In this document: one piece after another, positions 36,229 to 44,624 of the stretch | Layout: each line of letters starts with the position of its first letter | How positions within the stretch are numbered: position 1 is the stretch's first letter | Origin: Deltaproteobacteria bacterium HGW-Deltaproteobacteria-19 | GTDB lineage: Bacteria; Desulfobacterota; Syntrophia; Syntrophales; PHBD01 | Reading direction: 5' to 3' | Length of the DNA: 64,000 nucleotides | NCBI GenBank assembly: GCA_002841865.1 | Contig: PHBD01000018.1 | Span: 62,001 to 126,000, forward strand | Position numbers and translations under genes: made by a program | The notes under the pieces: generated by a model | Database searches by the model: none | What the model saw: only the letters and a program-made list of their open reading frames with translations | What the model was told of the DNA's origin: nothing

Positions 36229-37482
36229 CTATTTGTCCGGGGTGGCCGTCTTCTTCGCCGCGTCGGTGACGCCGCCCAGGGCCTCGGCGGCCCGCGCCGC
36301 GTTGTCCCTGAACTCGAACGTCCGGATCTCGCCTGTCACGGGGTCGAATTCGACCCGGTGCGAGTTGTCCTGGAAGGCGCCGTTCTGGATCTCCAGGACG
36401 GCCAGCCGTCCGCATTGCATCAGCTCGACCCAGTGCGACGAGGCGAAGGCGTCCTTGGTGATCTCCAGCTTGCACTGCGCCGGGATCCGGTAGTACAGGC
36501 CTTCCGGACGTTCCTGCTTTGCGTCCTTTCCGGCCCGGGGCCGGCAGGAGCCGATCGTCCAGGACAGCCTGTTCTCCCCGGCCCAGGACGCGACCTGCTT
36601 CCCCAGGGCGTCGCCCTGCTCGCCGCCGAACCATTTCGAGAAGGGCGCGCCGTCAAAGGTGAGTTCGCCGAAGCTTTCGCACTGCGCCGCCCCGATCATG
36701 ATCGGCATCCGGTACTGCAGGGTGAGAAACGTGTCCAGCTCGGCCAGGCGGGCGTTCGTCCTTCCGATGACGCCCTCGATGTCCCGGATCCGGTCCGCCG
36801 CGCCGTCCTTCCGGTCGGCGATTTCGGCCTCCGCCTCATGCAGCTTCTGCCTCATGGTCTTCAGGTGCGCCTGCAGGAAGCGGTACTCGTCCAGGCTGTC
36901 CTTCGCGGCCCGGTTGCAGCGGTTCGCCCCCTGCGGCCCGGTGCCCCTCGCTTCTCCCGTGAACCGGAAGGAGCGGATCATCGGCTCCTGGTTCAGCGAC
37001 CGGGTGGCTGCCAGGAGCGAGAGGGCGCCCCCGAGGGAAGGCAGCTTGACCGGCGAGATGGCGGAGACGACTTCCCCGAGCAGGGTTGCGCCGCTCTTGA
37101 CGATGTCCTTCGTATCGTCTTTGGCTTCATAGGTGATGGAGGTCAGGAGGCCGTTGTCGATGGTGATCTTTGCCAGGGGGATTGTCTTGGAGAGGCTGCC
37201 GAACCGCGAGGAGTCGATCACGTAGGTGCCGGCGGCCCGGTCCGGAACGATCCGGTGCTCCAGGGCGGTTTCCGTGATCTCGATGCCGCCGCTGCAGTCG
37301 GCAAGGTGGAAGGTCATCCGGTAGGTCAACTCCGTTGCCGGGAGATGGTAGGCAATGCCCTTGGCGGGAGCGGAACCCTCGACGGGGCGGGAGACGATCC
37401 GGGTCGTACAGGCGGGAAAAAGAATGACCGTAGCGAGAAACAGGATGCCGGACGCAATACACCTCGATGTTCTTCTCTTCAT
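36229..37482 (-). CDS. Lipoprotein of unknown function
   Basis: A 417-residue probable lipoprotein: MKRRTSRCIASGILFLATVI then LFPACTT, with a lipobox cysteine about residue 26. The start at 37482 is preferred to a frame 186 bases longer because the signal peptide begins here. A coiled-coil-like stretch (about 205-260: LQAHLKTMRQKLHEAEAEIA) lies in the middle, and the final part is beta-rich. No family was recognised. It is first in the operon with the giant G8/beta-helix protein and cytochrome, and may anchor or assemble them at the outer membrane. It is divergent from the caspase/FGE gene at 37683. Confidence 0.78.
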   Translation of the reverse strand: MKRRTSRCIASGILFLATVILFPACTTRIVSRPVEGSAPAKGIAYHLPATELTYRMTFHLADCSGGIEITETALEHRIVPDRAAGTYVIDSSRFGSLSKTIPLAKITIDNGLLTSITYEAKDDTKDIVKSGATLLGEVVSAISPVKLPSLGGALSLLAATRSLNQEPMIRSFRFTGEARGTGPQGANRCNRAAKDSLDEYRFLQAHLKTMRQKLHEAEAEIADRKDGAADRIRDIEGVIGRTNARLAELDTFLTLQYRMPIMIGAAQCESFGELTFDGAPFSKWFGGEQGDALGKQVASWAGENRLSWTIGSCRPRAGKDAKQERPEGLYYRIPAQCKLEITKDAFASSHWVELMQCGRLAVLEIQNGAFQDNSHRVEFDPVTGEIRTFEFRDNAARAAEALGGVTDAAKKTATPDK

Positions 37483-37682
37483 GGGCCCTCTCGAATGAAA
37501 AAAGATCGTTCTCCTGGTGCGGTGCCGTGGCAGGATGAGCCTGCAACGTAGCATATTGCTCCCCGGATTTCCTGTCTTTCGTTGAAAAGCCCACGCGATT
37601 TCGATATATCTGTGCCGGCCGCTCCGGACCGAACCGTCCGGCGGCGGATCCACCCCGTGCATCGCCACTGTCTGGAGGCCAG

Positions 37683-39230
37683 ATGATCCGAATCAACGCC
37701 AAGCGCGCCCTGTTTTTTCTTGTCATCCTTCTCCTGTCCGCCGCACCCGGCGGAGCTCCCGCCGCCGCCGAGCAGCACGTGGCCCTGGTGATCGGCAACG
37801 CCGCATACGCCTTCGCGTCCCTGAAAAACCCCGTCAACGACGCCTCCGACATCGCCGGTGCGCTTCAGCGCCTCGGATTCACGGTGATCCTGAAGAAGAA
37901 CGCCGGCCTCAAGGAGATGGAAGAGGCCGTCGGGGATTTCGGGAACCGGCTGAAACAGGGGGGCGTCGGGCTGTTTTATTATGCAGGCCACGGGCTGCAG
38001 GTCGCCGGGGTCAACTACCTGGTTCCCGTCGGCGCCCGGATCGACAAGGAGTCCGACATCAAGTACGAGGCCCTGGATGCGGGGCGCGTCCTCGACGAAA
38101 TGGCCGATGCCAACAACGGCCTGAACATCGTGATCCTCGACGCCTGCCGCGATAACCCCTTTTCCCGGCGGTTCCGCTCCATGAGCAGGGGGCTGGCCGT
38201 CCTGGGCAGCGCTCCCGCGGGGACCTTCATTTCCTACTCCACCGGCCCCGGGCAGGTGGCCCTGGACGGGGAGGGGAGGAACAGCCCCTATGCGGCGGCA
38301 TTCCTCACGTCCATCCAGGAGCCCGGTCTGACCATCGAGCAGGTCTTCAAGAATGTGCGGCACCATCTGGGCCGGGAAACGGGCGGCCGGCAGGTCCCCT
38401 GGGAACTTTCCTCCCTGGAGGGGGACTTCTTCTTCACGCCAGCAAAGGCCGCACCGGGCAGCCGCACCCGCGACCTCGCGGCGCCGGAGGGCACCAGGGA
38501 TGAGGCGCCGGTCGCGCCGCCGGCCGGGGAGGCCCGCACCTTTACGGACCCGGTGACGGGGATGGAGTTCGTGCTCGTCCGGGGCGGGTGCTTCCGGATG
38601 GGAGACACCTTCGGCGACGGGCTGCCCTCCGAGAAGCCCGTTCACGAAGTCTGCCTGAACGGTTTCTACATCGGCAAATACGAGGTGACCCAGGGGCAGT
38701 GGCGGAAGGTCATGGGGAAGAATCCCTCCCATTTCAAGGACTGCGGCGACAACTGTCCGGTGGAGAGCATAAGCTGGACGGACGTCCAGTCCTTCATCGC
38801 GGAATTGAACGGCATGGGAAGCCGGAAGTACCGCCTCCCTGCCGAGGCCGAATGGGAATATGCCGCGCGCGATGGCGGGAAGGCCGAGAAGTGGGCCGGT
38901 ACCAGCAGCGGCGACAAGCTGGCCGACTACGCCTGGTACGACGCCAATTCCGGGGACCGGTCGCACCCGGTCGGGAAGAAGAAGCCCAACGCCCTGGGTC
39001 TTTACGACATGTCCGGCAACGTCTGGGAGTGGACGCAGGACTGGTTCGGGGAGAGCTACTACCCGTCGAGCCCGCGGGACAACCCCAGGGGGCCGGATGA
39101 GGGAGCGGCCCGCGTTCTCCGGGGCGGCTGCTGGCTCGACCGCGCGCAGGACTGCCGTTCGGCCCTCCGCTATTCCTTCCCGCCTGGGAAAGAGTTCAAG
39201 AGCATCGGATTCCGCCTCATCCGCCAATAG
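37683..39230 (+). CDS. Caspase-like (C14) peptidase fused to a formylglycine-generating-enzyme-type domain
   Basis: A 515-residue exported two-domain protein. After a signal peptide (about 1-29) comes a metacaspase/paracaspase-like C14 domain with HVALVIGNAAY, the catalytic histidine in LFYYAGHGL and the catalytic cysteine in VILDACRDNP. The C-terminal part (about 280-514) is an FGE/SUMF1-like fold with GCFRMGDTFGDG, YEVTQGQWRKVMG and WEYAARDGG, ending GFRLIRQ. Both catalytic residues of the protease are present. TGGAGGCCAG precedes the ATG. Such fusions are widespread in bacteria with mostly unknown roles; the FGE-like fold often serves as a binding module. Confidence 0.92.
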   Translation: MIRINAKRALFFLVILLLSAAPGGAPAAAEQHVALVIGNAAYAFASLKNPVNDASDIAGALQRLGFTVILKKNAGLKEMEEAVGDFGNRLKQGGVGLFYYAGHGLQVAGVNYLVPVGARIDKESDIKYEALDAGRVLDEMADANNGLNIVILDACRDNPFSRRFRSMSRGLAVLGSAPAGTFISYSTGPGQVALDGEGRNSPYAAAFLTSIQEPGLTIEQVFKNVRHHLGRETGGRQVPWELSSLEGDFFFTPAKAAPGSRTRDLAAPEGTRDEAPVAPPAGEARTFTDPVTGMEFVLVRGGCFRMGDTFGDGLPSEKPVHEVCLNGFYIGKYEVTQGQWRKVMGKNPSHFKDCGDNCPVESISWTDVQSFIAELNGMGSRKYRLPAEAEWEYAARDGGKAEKWAGTSSGDKLADYAWYDANSGDRSHPVGKKKPNALGLYDMSGNVWEWTQDWFGESYYPSSPRDNPRGPDEGAARVLRGGCWLDRAQDCRSALRYSFPPGKEFKSIGFRLIRQ

Positions 39231-39289
39231 GAAAAGCGGGACGCCCCCCTGTTTTTCATAACAGGCCGGGGAGGCGCTCCGCTTTTCCC
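39230..39289 (+). terminator. Long hairpin terminator
   Basis: GGAAAAGCGG pairs with CCGCTTTTCC across a long hairpin whose inner part pairs CCTGTT with AACAGG. It begins at the caspase/FGE stop codon and isolates that gene from the POT transporter. The stem's own T-run can act as the release tract. Confidence 0.65.
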
Positions 39290-39358
39290 ATCCGCGGATT
39301 AGGCCGGAAACGCAGCCTTTCCCAGGACCCGATCCCACAAAACGCAAAAGGAGACGGC

Positions 39359-40645
39359 ATGCCTTCCCCGCACGATACGCTCTGGGGGCATCCCAAGGGA
39401 CTGTACATCCTGTTTTTCACCGAGATGTGGGAGCGCTTTTCCTACTTCGGGATGCGGGCGCTGCTGATCTTCTACATGACCAAGCAACTGATGTATTCCC
39501 ACGGCGACGCCTCCCGGATCTACGGCCTTTATACGGGCCTGGTGTACTTCACACCCTTTTTCGGCGGGCTCCTGGCCGACCGGGTCCTGGGGCAGGGCAG
39601 GACCCTGATCATCGGCGCCGTGCTCATGGCCGCCGGGCACTTCGTCATGGCCTTCGAGTCACTTTTCTACCCCGCGCTGGCCCTGCTGATCGTAGGCAGC
39701 GGCGCCTTCAAGCCGAACATCTGCACCCAGGTGGGAAGCCTCTACGAGCCCGGAGACCCTAGGCGGGACAGGGCCTTCAGCATCTTTTACGTCGGCGTCA
39801 ACCTGGGTGCGTTTCTTTCCCCGTTCGTGTGCGGAACCCTGGGCGAGGTGTACGGCTGGCACTACGGATTCGGAGCGGCGGGCGTCGGCATGGTGGCCGG
39901 GCTGTTCATCTATCTGTGGGGACGACGCTGGCTGGCGCCGGACAACCTGCAGCGGCGGGCGGTGCCTCAGGAAAAAAGCGATCCGGAAGTCCCCGTCCGG
40001 GGCGGCGGCAACGCGCGGCGCGTTCTCGGGCTGGTTGCCGTCTGCCTCGTCGTCACGCTGTTCTGGGCCGCCTACGAGCAGCAGGGGAACACGATCGCCC
40101 TGTGGGCCGATGCGGACACGGACCGGCATCTCTTCGGCTGGGAAGTGCCGGCCACCTGGTTCCAGTCCCTCAATCCGCTCTGCATTTTCCTCCTCACGCC
40201 GCTCATCACGACGTTCTGGGCGTGGCAGGCCCGGCGGGGACGGGAGCTCTCGACGGCGGCGAAGATGTCCGTCGGCTGCTTTCTCCTGGGACTTTCCTTT
40301 CTGTTGCTCGTCCCGGCGGCGTACGCCTTTGACGGGGACGGCGTTCCGGTGAGCATGCTTTGGCTGGTGAGCTTCAGTGTCATCCTGACCGTGGGCGAGC
40401 TGTACCTGTCGCCGGTGGGACTGTCGCTGGTCACCAGGATGGCCCCGGCGGGAATGATCTCCATGATGATGGGCATCTGGTGCCTGGGCCAGTTCGCCGG
40501 CAACTACCTGGCGGGCTATCTGGGTTACTTCTGGGACCTGCTGCCCAAGGAGCATTTCTTCCTGTTCATCGCCGCCGTGGCCGGAACGGCCGGGCTGATC
40601 ATCATGATCCTGCTGAAGCCGCTCAAGCGGATCATGGAATCATGA
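39359..40645 (+). CDS. POT/PTR family proton-coupled oligopeptide transporter
   Basis: A 428-residue MFS-type membrane protein with about 12 hydrophobic helices. The POT signature ExxERFxYxG is present (FTEMWERFSYFGMRALLIFY), with ALLIVGSGAFKPNICTQVGS and FYVGVNLGAF later. It should import di- and tripeptides with protons. The chain is somewhat shorter than typical E. coli POT proteins (about 490-500). AAAGGAGACGGC precedes the ATG. It stands alone, and its 3' end abuts the remnant of a ketopantoate-reductase-like gene on the other strand. Confidence 0.9.
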   Translation: MPSPHDTLWGHPKGLYILFFTEMWERFSYFGMRALLIFYMTKQLMYSHGDASRIYGLYTGLVYFTPFFGGLLADRVLGQGRTLIIGAVLMAAGHFVMAFESLFYPALALLIVGSGAFKPNICTQVGSLYEPGDPRRDRAFSIFYVGVNLGAFLSPFVCGTLGEVYGWHYGFGAAGVGMVAGLFIYLWGRRWLAPDNLQRRAVPQEKSDPEVPVRGGGNARRVLGLVAVCLVVTLFWAAYEQQGNTIALWADADTDRHLFGWEVPATWFQSLNPLCIFLLTPLITTFWAWQARRGRELSTAAKMSVGCFLLGLSFLLLVPAAYAFDGDGVPVSMLWLVSFSVILTVGELYLSPVGLSLVTRMAPAGMISMMMGIWCLGQFAGNYLAGYLGYFWDLLPKEHFFLFIAAVAGTAGLIIMILLKPLKRIMES

Positions 40646-40732
40646 CCGGCAAACGGTTACATCGTGTCCTTCGGCAAGCGCCCACCCGTGCATCAAGCCG
40701 ACGTTGCCCATTCCGACGATCAGGATGCGCAT
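40640..40732 (-). pseudogene. N-terminal fragment of a ketopantoate reductase-like (ApbA/PanE) gene
   Basis: A 30-codon minus frame reads MRILIVGMGNVGLMHGWALA and continues EGHDVT before leaving homology and stopping. This is the start of the Rossmann fold of ApbA/PanE-type reductases (GxGxxG). The rest of the gene is absent: the break coincides with the end of the POT transporter gene, which it overlaps by 6 bases. It looks like a deletion scar. The short length leaves some chance that it is coincidence. Confidence 0.5.
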
Positions 40733-40781
40733 GGCCCTGCCCTCCTTTCTTTGCCCGGGATTAAAGCACAACAAAGAAGAA

Positions 40782-40850
40782 AAGGGGCCGGAATTCGAAT
40801 CCGTCCCCTTTTCCGTTTGATGCCGGGGGACGGAATTCGATTCCATCCCC
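40782..40850. repeat. Two tandem palindromes of the intergenic family
   Basis: 40782-40810 (AAGGGG ... CCCCTT around GGAATTCGAATCC) and 40825-40850 (GGGGGACGGAATTCGATTCC then ATCCCC). They lie between two convergent genes and could terminate transcription from both sides. Confidence 0.6.
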
Positions 40851-40863
40851 GTATCCGAATCGG

Positions 40864-42345
40864 TTATGCCAGCACGTTCTTCCCGGCGATCCGGCCGAAG
40901 ATCAGGGCCTTGCCGAAGGCCGTTCCGGTCATGTAGGCCGCGCCGTGGACGCCGCCGATGATTTCACCCGCCGCATAGAGGCCCGGGACGGGCTGCCCGA
41001 AGACATCCACAACCTGCGCCTTCTCGTTGACCAGAATCCCGCCGTAGGTGCCGAGGATGTAGGCCGTCGAGGGGAACGCATAAAAGGGCGCCTTCTCGAT
41101 CTTCACCGGCTTTCCGTAGGCCGCGACGAGGGTTGTCCGGCCCAGGGCGTCGCTTCCCTTGTCGATGCCGGCGTTGTAATCCCGGACGGTCGCCTCCAGT
41201 ACGCCGGTGGGAACGCCGATTTTCTGTGCCAACTCCGCGATCGTGGCGGCGCTCTTGATGCTTCCCTTCTTCTCCAGACTGCCGGTCTTGCCGAAGGGAT
41301 CCTTCTCCCCGGCCGTCCGGATGGCCGCATCGTAGATCTGGAAGCCCATGGCGTCTTTCTGGACCAGGGCGGCGTCGCCGACGAGCTTGTAGGAGATCGA
41401 CTCCTTGACGAAGCGCTTCCCGTCCTTGTTGACGATGATGGCGCCCAGGTAGAACATCAGGGCGAAGTCGTTCTTGATGGTCTGGGCCTCCAGGTCGAAG
41501 CCGAAGGTTGCTTTGATATAGGGCATGTCCTTGATGTCGGCGCCCAGGGCCCAGGCCATTTTCAGGCCGTCGCCGTTGGAGCCGCGGCCGACCATAGCCT
41601 TGGAGAAGGCCATGGCGGGGACGAATTTCCCCAGCATGTTCTTGTCCAGCGAGAAGCCGCCGCTGGTCAGAACCACGCCCTTCTTCGCGCCGTAGTACAC
41701 GGTCTTCCCTCTCCTTGTCGCTTGAACGCCCCGGGCTTTGCCCGTCTTCTCATCGACCACCAGCCGGGAGCCCGCCGTCTCCATCATGGTTTTGACGCCC
41801 TTGGCCTTTGCCGTGTTGTTCAGGATTTTCAGGACTTCCGCCGGAACGACGTTATGCGACCGCGGTACGCTCATCCCGCTGGCAATGCCGAGCTTCGTAA
41901 ACTTGACGCCCAGCTTTTTCAGCCATTCGTACGTCTCGAGCTGGTTGTCCACGTATGCCTTGACCAGGGCGGGTACGTTCTGGTTCTCCCCGACCTTCAT
42001 CAGATCCTTGTAGAAAAGATCATTGGAATCCTTCACGTTTTCAGCGGCCTGCATGTCCGTGCCGGCAAAGGCCAGGGCCCCGCCGCAGATCAGGCTGCTG
42101 CCGCCGCCGACGGGCATCTTTTCGAGAAGAATGACGCTCTTTCCCTGGGAGGCGGCCTGGATGGCTGCGGCATATCCCGCTCCACCGGCGCCGACCACGA
42201 CCACGTCGGCCTCGGCATCCCACTTCTTCGGCAACTTCGCCAGGGCATCCTTCGGACTGAATCCACTGAAAAGGGCTGCCGCGCCGACGCCGGCCGCCGT
42301 TGCCTTGACGAAGTCCCGTCTGCTGAAACCTTTCTTTTCCATCAT
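40864..42345 (-). CDS. Tat-exported FAD-dependent fumarate-reductase-like flavoprotein
   Basis: A 493-residue flavoprotein with a twin-arginine signal (FSRRDFVKATAAGVGAAALF), so it is exported folded. The mature part has the FAD motif VVVVGAGGAGYAAAIQAA and the fumarate reductase/succinate dehydrogenase flavoprotein fold, ending with VPGLYAAGEIIGGVHG. No haem motif is present, so an electron donor would be separate. Relatives (flavocytochrome c, urocanate and methacrylate reductases) reduce C=C bonds outside the cytoplasm. The start at 42345 is chosen because AAAGGAG lies about 8 bases before it; a longer frame to 42393 adds an unlikely N-terminus. Confidence 0.9.
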   Translation of the reverse strand: MMEKKGFSRRDFVKATAAGVGAAALFSGFSPKDALAKLPKKWDAEADVVVVGAGGAGYAAAIQAASQGKSVILLEKMPVGGGSSLICGGALAFAGTDMQAAENVKDSNDLFYKDLMKVGENQNVPALVKAYVDNQLETYEWLKKLGVKFTKLGIASGMSVPRSHNVVPAEVLKILNNTAKAKGVKTMMETAGSRLVVDEKTGKARGVQATRRGKTVYYGAKKGVVLTSGGFSLDKNMLGKFVPAMAFSKAMVGRGSNGDGLKMAWALGADIKDMPYIKATFGFDLEAQTIKNDFALMFYLGAIIVNKDGKRFVKESISYKLVGDAALVQKDAMGFQIYDAAIRTAGEKDPFGKTGSLEKKGSIKSAATIAELAQKIGVPTGVLEATVRDYNAGIDKGSDALGRTTLVAAYGKPVKIEKAPFYAFPSTAYILGTYGGILVNEKAQVVDVFGQPVPGLYAAGEIIGGVHGAAYMTGTAFGKALIFGRIAGKNVLA

Positions 42346-42906
42346 ATTATCTACTCCTTTCCGTAAAATGAACCGTTCACCCATGGCAACCATTCAACCC
42401 TGTCGAAGCGAAGAAAACCATCGGGAATCGGCTCGATTTTTAATAGGATGCATAGTGGTCCATTCTTAGGGGAAGTCGCCCGGCATGTCAATAGATCAAA
42501 AATGTTCGTATGTTAGGTGATATCAGCAATTGATATGACATATTCATGATGTTTATGATCATTAAAAATTTTGTAAATGCTTTGTTGTGTACCTCAGGCA
42601 ACGGGGACAGATTTCGATTTGTCCCCGTTATTATGTGCTATGTTAAACATGGCACAAGCATCATCAATAATATTGATAGGTTGATGTTGGTGTGTTACTG
42701 ATTCAAGTGTGCAGGCAACGAACGCATGCCTGTCGCCCGAAGGCACCGCGATGCCGTCCCGCGGGTGCCGTCTGCTGTCGGTCCGTCGGCGCCTTCAGCG
42801 GAAGGAAGAGGCCTCGGGGACGGAAGGGGGAACAGGACAATAAGGAGGGTGGAAGTGGTGTTGATTCAAAAGAGCATGTAAGGTTCGGAAATAGGATTTA
42901 AGAGGG
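42346..42906. other. Intergenic region
   Basis: About 560 bases between divergent genes. The stretch 42440-42720 is AT-rich and carries a palindromic repeat at 42601-42629. No coding frame is convincing. Confidence 0.45.
42601..42629. repeat. GGGGACAGAT-type palindrome
   Basis: ACGGGGACAGAT and ATTTGTCCCCGT pair across TTCG-type loop sequence with one wobble. It is a member of the intergenic palindrome family, here in an AT-rich spacer without a gene end close by. Confidence 0.6.
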
Positions 42907-43452
42907 ATGACGATGTTCATTCAAATTCTGACCTCGTCTCTGATCATCGTTCTGCTGGTTGCGATCCTCGCGACACTCCTGAAGATTTTCCTGCCGAGAA
43001 AACAAGTCACCCCGCGTAATTTCCCGTATCAAAGAGACATGTTTCTTTTCAGTCCGACGGAGCGCTCTTTTTTCAGTGCTCTCGAACAGGCCGTGGCCGG
43101 GGAATATCGAATCCTGGCAAAGGTGTGCCTGGCGGATGTGATCGGCGTCAAGCCGGATCTGAGCGGAATCGCCCGACGCATTGCCTTGAGCAGGATCAAG
43201 GGCAGGCACATCGACTTCGTCGCCTACCATCCCCTGACGTTCGAAGTTGCGTTTGCCGTGGCACTCGACGACCAGGGAATCGCTCATTCGCAACGGCAAC
43301 CCCGGGACGAGTTCGTCGACAATGTCCTGAAAGGTGCGGGCATTCCGATCATTCACTTCAATGTGCACCGGACGTACAAGGTTCGGGAAATCAAAAACGC
43401 ATTGTCCTGGATGTCGTCCATGACGGGCGAAAAACAACTCAATCGGGAGTAA
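42907..43452 (+). CDS. Membrane-anchored DUF2726 protein
   Basis: A 181-residue protein. One N-terminal transmembrane helix (about 4-27) is followed by a DUF2726 domain: FFSALEQAVAGEYRILAKVC, RHIDFVAYHPLTFEVAFAVA and a closing IIHFNVHRTYKVREI. DUF2726 is related to restriction-endonuclease-like folds; whether this copy is active is unclear. AAGAGGG precedes the ATG, and MFIQ two codons on is an alternative start. It is followed by a clear terminator hairpin, so it is probably monocistronic. Confidence 0.82.
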   Translation: MTMFIQILTSSLIIVLLVAILATLLKIFLPRKQVTPRNFPYQRDMFLFSPTERSFFSALEQAVAGEYRILAKVCLADVIGVKPDLSGIARRIALSRIKGRHIDFVAYHPLTFEVAFAVALDDQGIAHSQRQPRDEFVDNVLKGAGIPIIHFNVHRTYKVREIKNALSWMSSMTGEKQLNRE

Positions 43453-43465
43453 CGCAATTAAAACA

Positions 43466-43488
43466 GGGGCGGAATTGAATTCCGCCCC
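43466..43488. terminator. Palindromic terminator
   Basis: Perfect 11-bp arms GGGGCGGAATT and AATTCCGCCCC around a single G, 14 bases after the DUF2726 stop, with CCCCCTTTT downstream. It is also a member of the intergenic palindrome family. Confidence 0.65.
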
Positions 43489-43540
43489 CCTCGCCCCCTT
43501 TTCCTGCAGCACCTTTTATTGGAGAAAAAGGTTGTTGCGT

Positions 43541-43591
43541 GTTCACGAATATTGTATGTTCACAAAAAATGAACAGGCACAAAAAGTGAAC
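43541..43591. promoter_or_regulatory. Inverted repeats upstream of the AbiEi-type gene (candidate operator)
   Basis: TGTTCA-7-TGAACA (43557-43575) is flanked by GTTCAC (43541-43546) and GTGAAC (43586-43591), so four half-sites of the same word stand in symmetrical order directly before the antitoxin start. AbiEi proteins repress their own promoters by binding inverted repeats, so this is the likely autoregulatory operator. Confidence 0.55.
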
Positions 43592-43601
43592 GGTGAGTGC
43601 C

Positions 43602-44624
43602 ATGAAGAACAATTACCGGGAAGATGACCTGATCGCAGATGCTGTCGGTGCGTGCGCCCTGGAGACCGGTCTTGATCTGACCGTCGAGGGCGAGGGAGTC
43701 GACAGGAAGATCCTGATCGGCAGGCAGGGGGTGGGGATCCGCCTCGATCCTCGATTGATGCCGGGACTGAGCAGGACGATGGCCATCATGATGACAACGC
43801 GGGCGGAGAAAGATTCGGATCGGATCGTCGTGGTGACGCAGCAGGTGAACCGCAAGCTGGCCGACCTGTTAAGGCAGTATGGGATCCAGTTTATGGACGA
43901 GGCCGGAAATGTCTATCTGAATCAGCCGCCGCTGTTTGTCTTTGTGAAGGGGAACGTCCGCGAGGAGCCGCCCCGGGGGCCTGTCATCGGCCGTATCTTC
44001 AAGAAGACCGGACTCAAGGTTCTCTTCGCGCTCCTTTGCAATCCGGGAATGGAGCAAGAGCCGTATCGGGTGATCGCGGCCGGAACGGGGGTCGCCCTGG
44101 GCATGGTGAACCGGGTATTCCAGGAGTTGAAGGAACAGGGGTTCCTGCTGGAAACGGCGGAAGAGCGCAGAAGGAAGGCGCGGCTGGTCGATCGGGACAA
44201 GCTTCTGGAGCGATGGATTGCAGCCTACGGGGAGGAACTTCGTCCCAAGCTGCTGATCGGACGTTATCGGGGGCGTGATGGATGGTGGGAAGGAGTTGAA
44301 CTCGATCCCGCATTGGCCCAGTGGGGCGGGGAATTGGCGGCGGCAAGGCTGACCGGTCAATTGAAACCCCAGGACATTCTTCTCTACGTCAATCATCCCC
44401 TTTATGCGTCGGTTCTCCGGGAACATCGGCTGGTCAAGGACCCGGACGGCGACGTTACGCTGCTTGCGCGCTTCTGGAATCCGCAGGCGGTTCCGCCTCA
44501 GGGCGACCATGTTCATCCGATCCTGGTGTATGCCGACCTGCTGGCGACGGGAGACCAGCGCAACCTGGAAGCAGCCCGCAGAATTTATGAAACGCATATC
44601 ATTCAACTTGTCCGGCCGGCTTGA
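43602..44624 (+). CDS. AbiEi-type antitoxin/transcriptional regulator (type IV TA)
   Basis: A 340-residue protein of the AbiEi family of type IV antitoxins. The N-terminal part resembles nuclease-fold relatives (QYGIQFMDEAGNVYLN), the middle is a winged-helix region (KVLFALLCNPGM, GVALGMVNRVFQELKEQGFL), and the C-terminal part carries the AbiEi C-terminal-type fold ending with YETHIIQLVRP. ATG 43602 with GGTGAG close by is preferred to a GTG at 43593. The AbiEii-type toxin gene begins inside its end (38-base overlap), which implies translational coupling. Symmetrical half-sites upstream suggest autoregulation. Confidence 0.82.
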   Translation: MKNNYREDDLIADAVGACALETGLDLTVEGEGVDRKILIGRQGVGIRLDPRLMPGLSRTMAIMMTTRAEKDSDRIVVVTQQVNRKLADLLRQYGIQFMDEAGNVYLNQPPLFVFVKGNVREEPPRGPVIGRIFKKTGLKVLFALLCNPGMEQEPYRVIAAGTGVALGMVNRVFQELKEQGFLLETAEERRRKARLVDRDKLLERWIAAYGEELRPKLLIGRYRGRDGWWEGVELDPALAQWGGELAAARLTGQLKPQDILLYVNHPLYASVLREHRLVKDPDGDVTLLARFWNPQAVPPQGDHVHPILVYADLLATGDQRNLEAARRIYETHIIQLVRPA

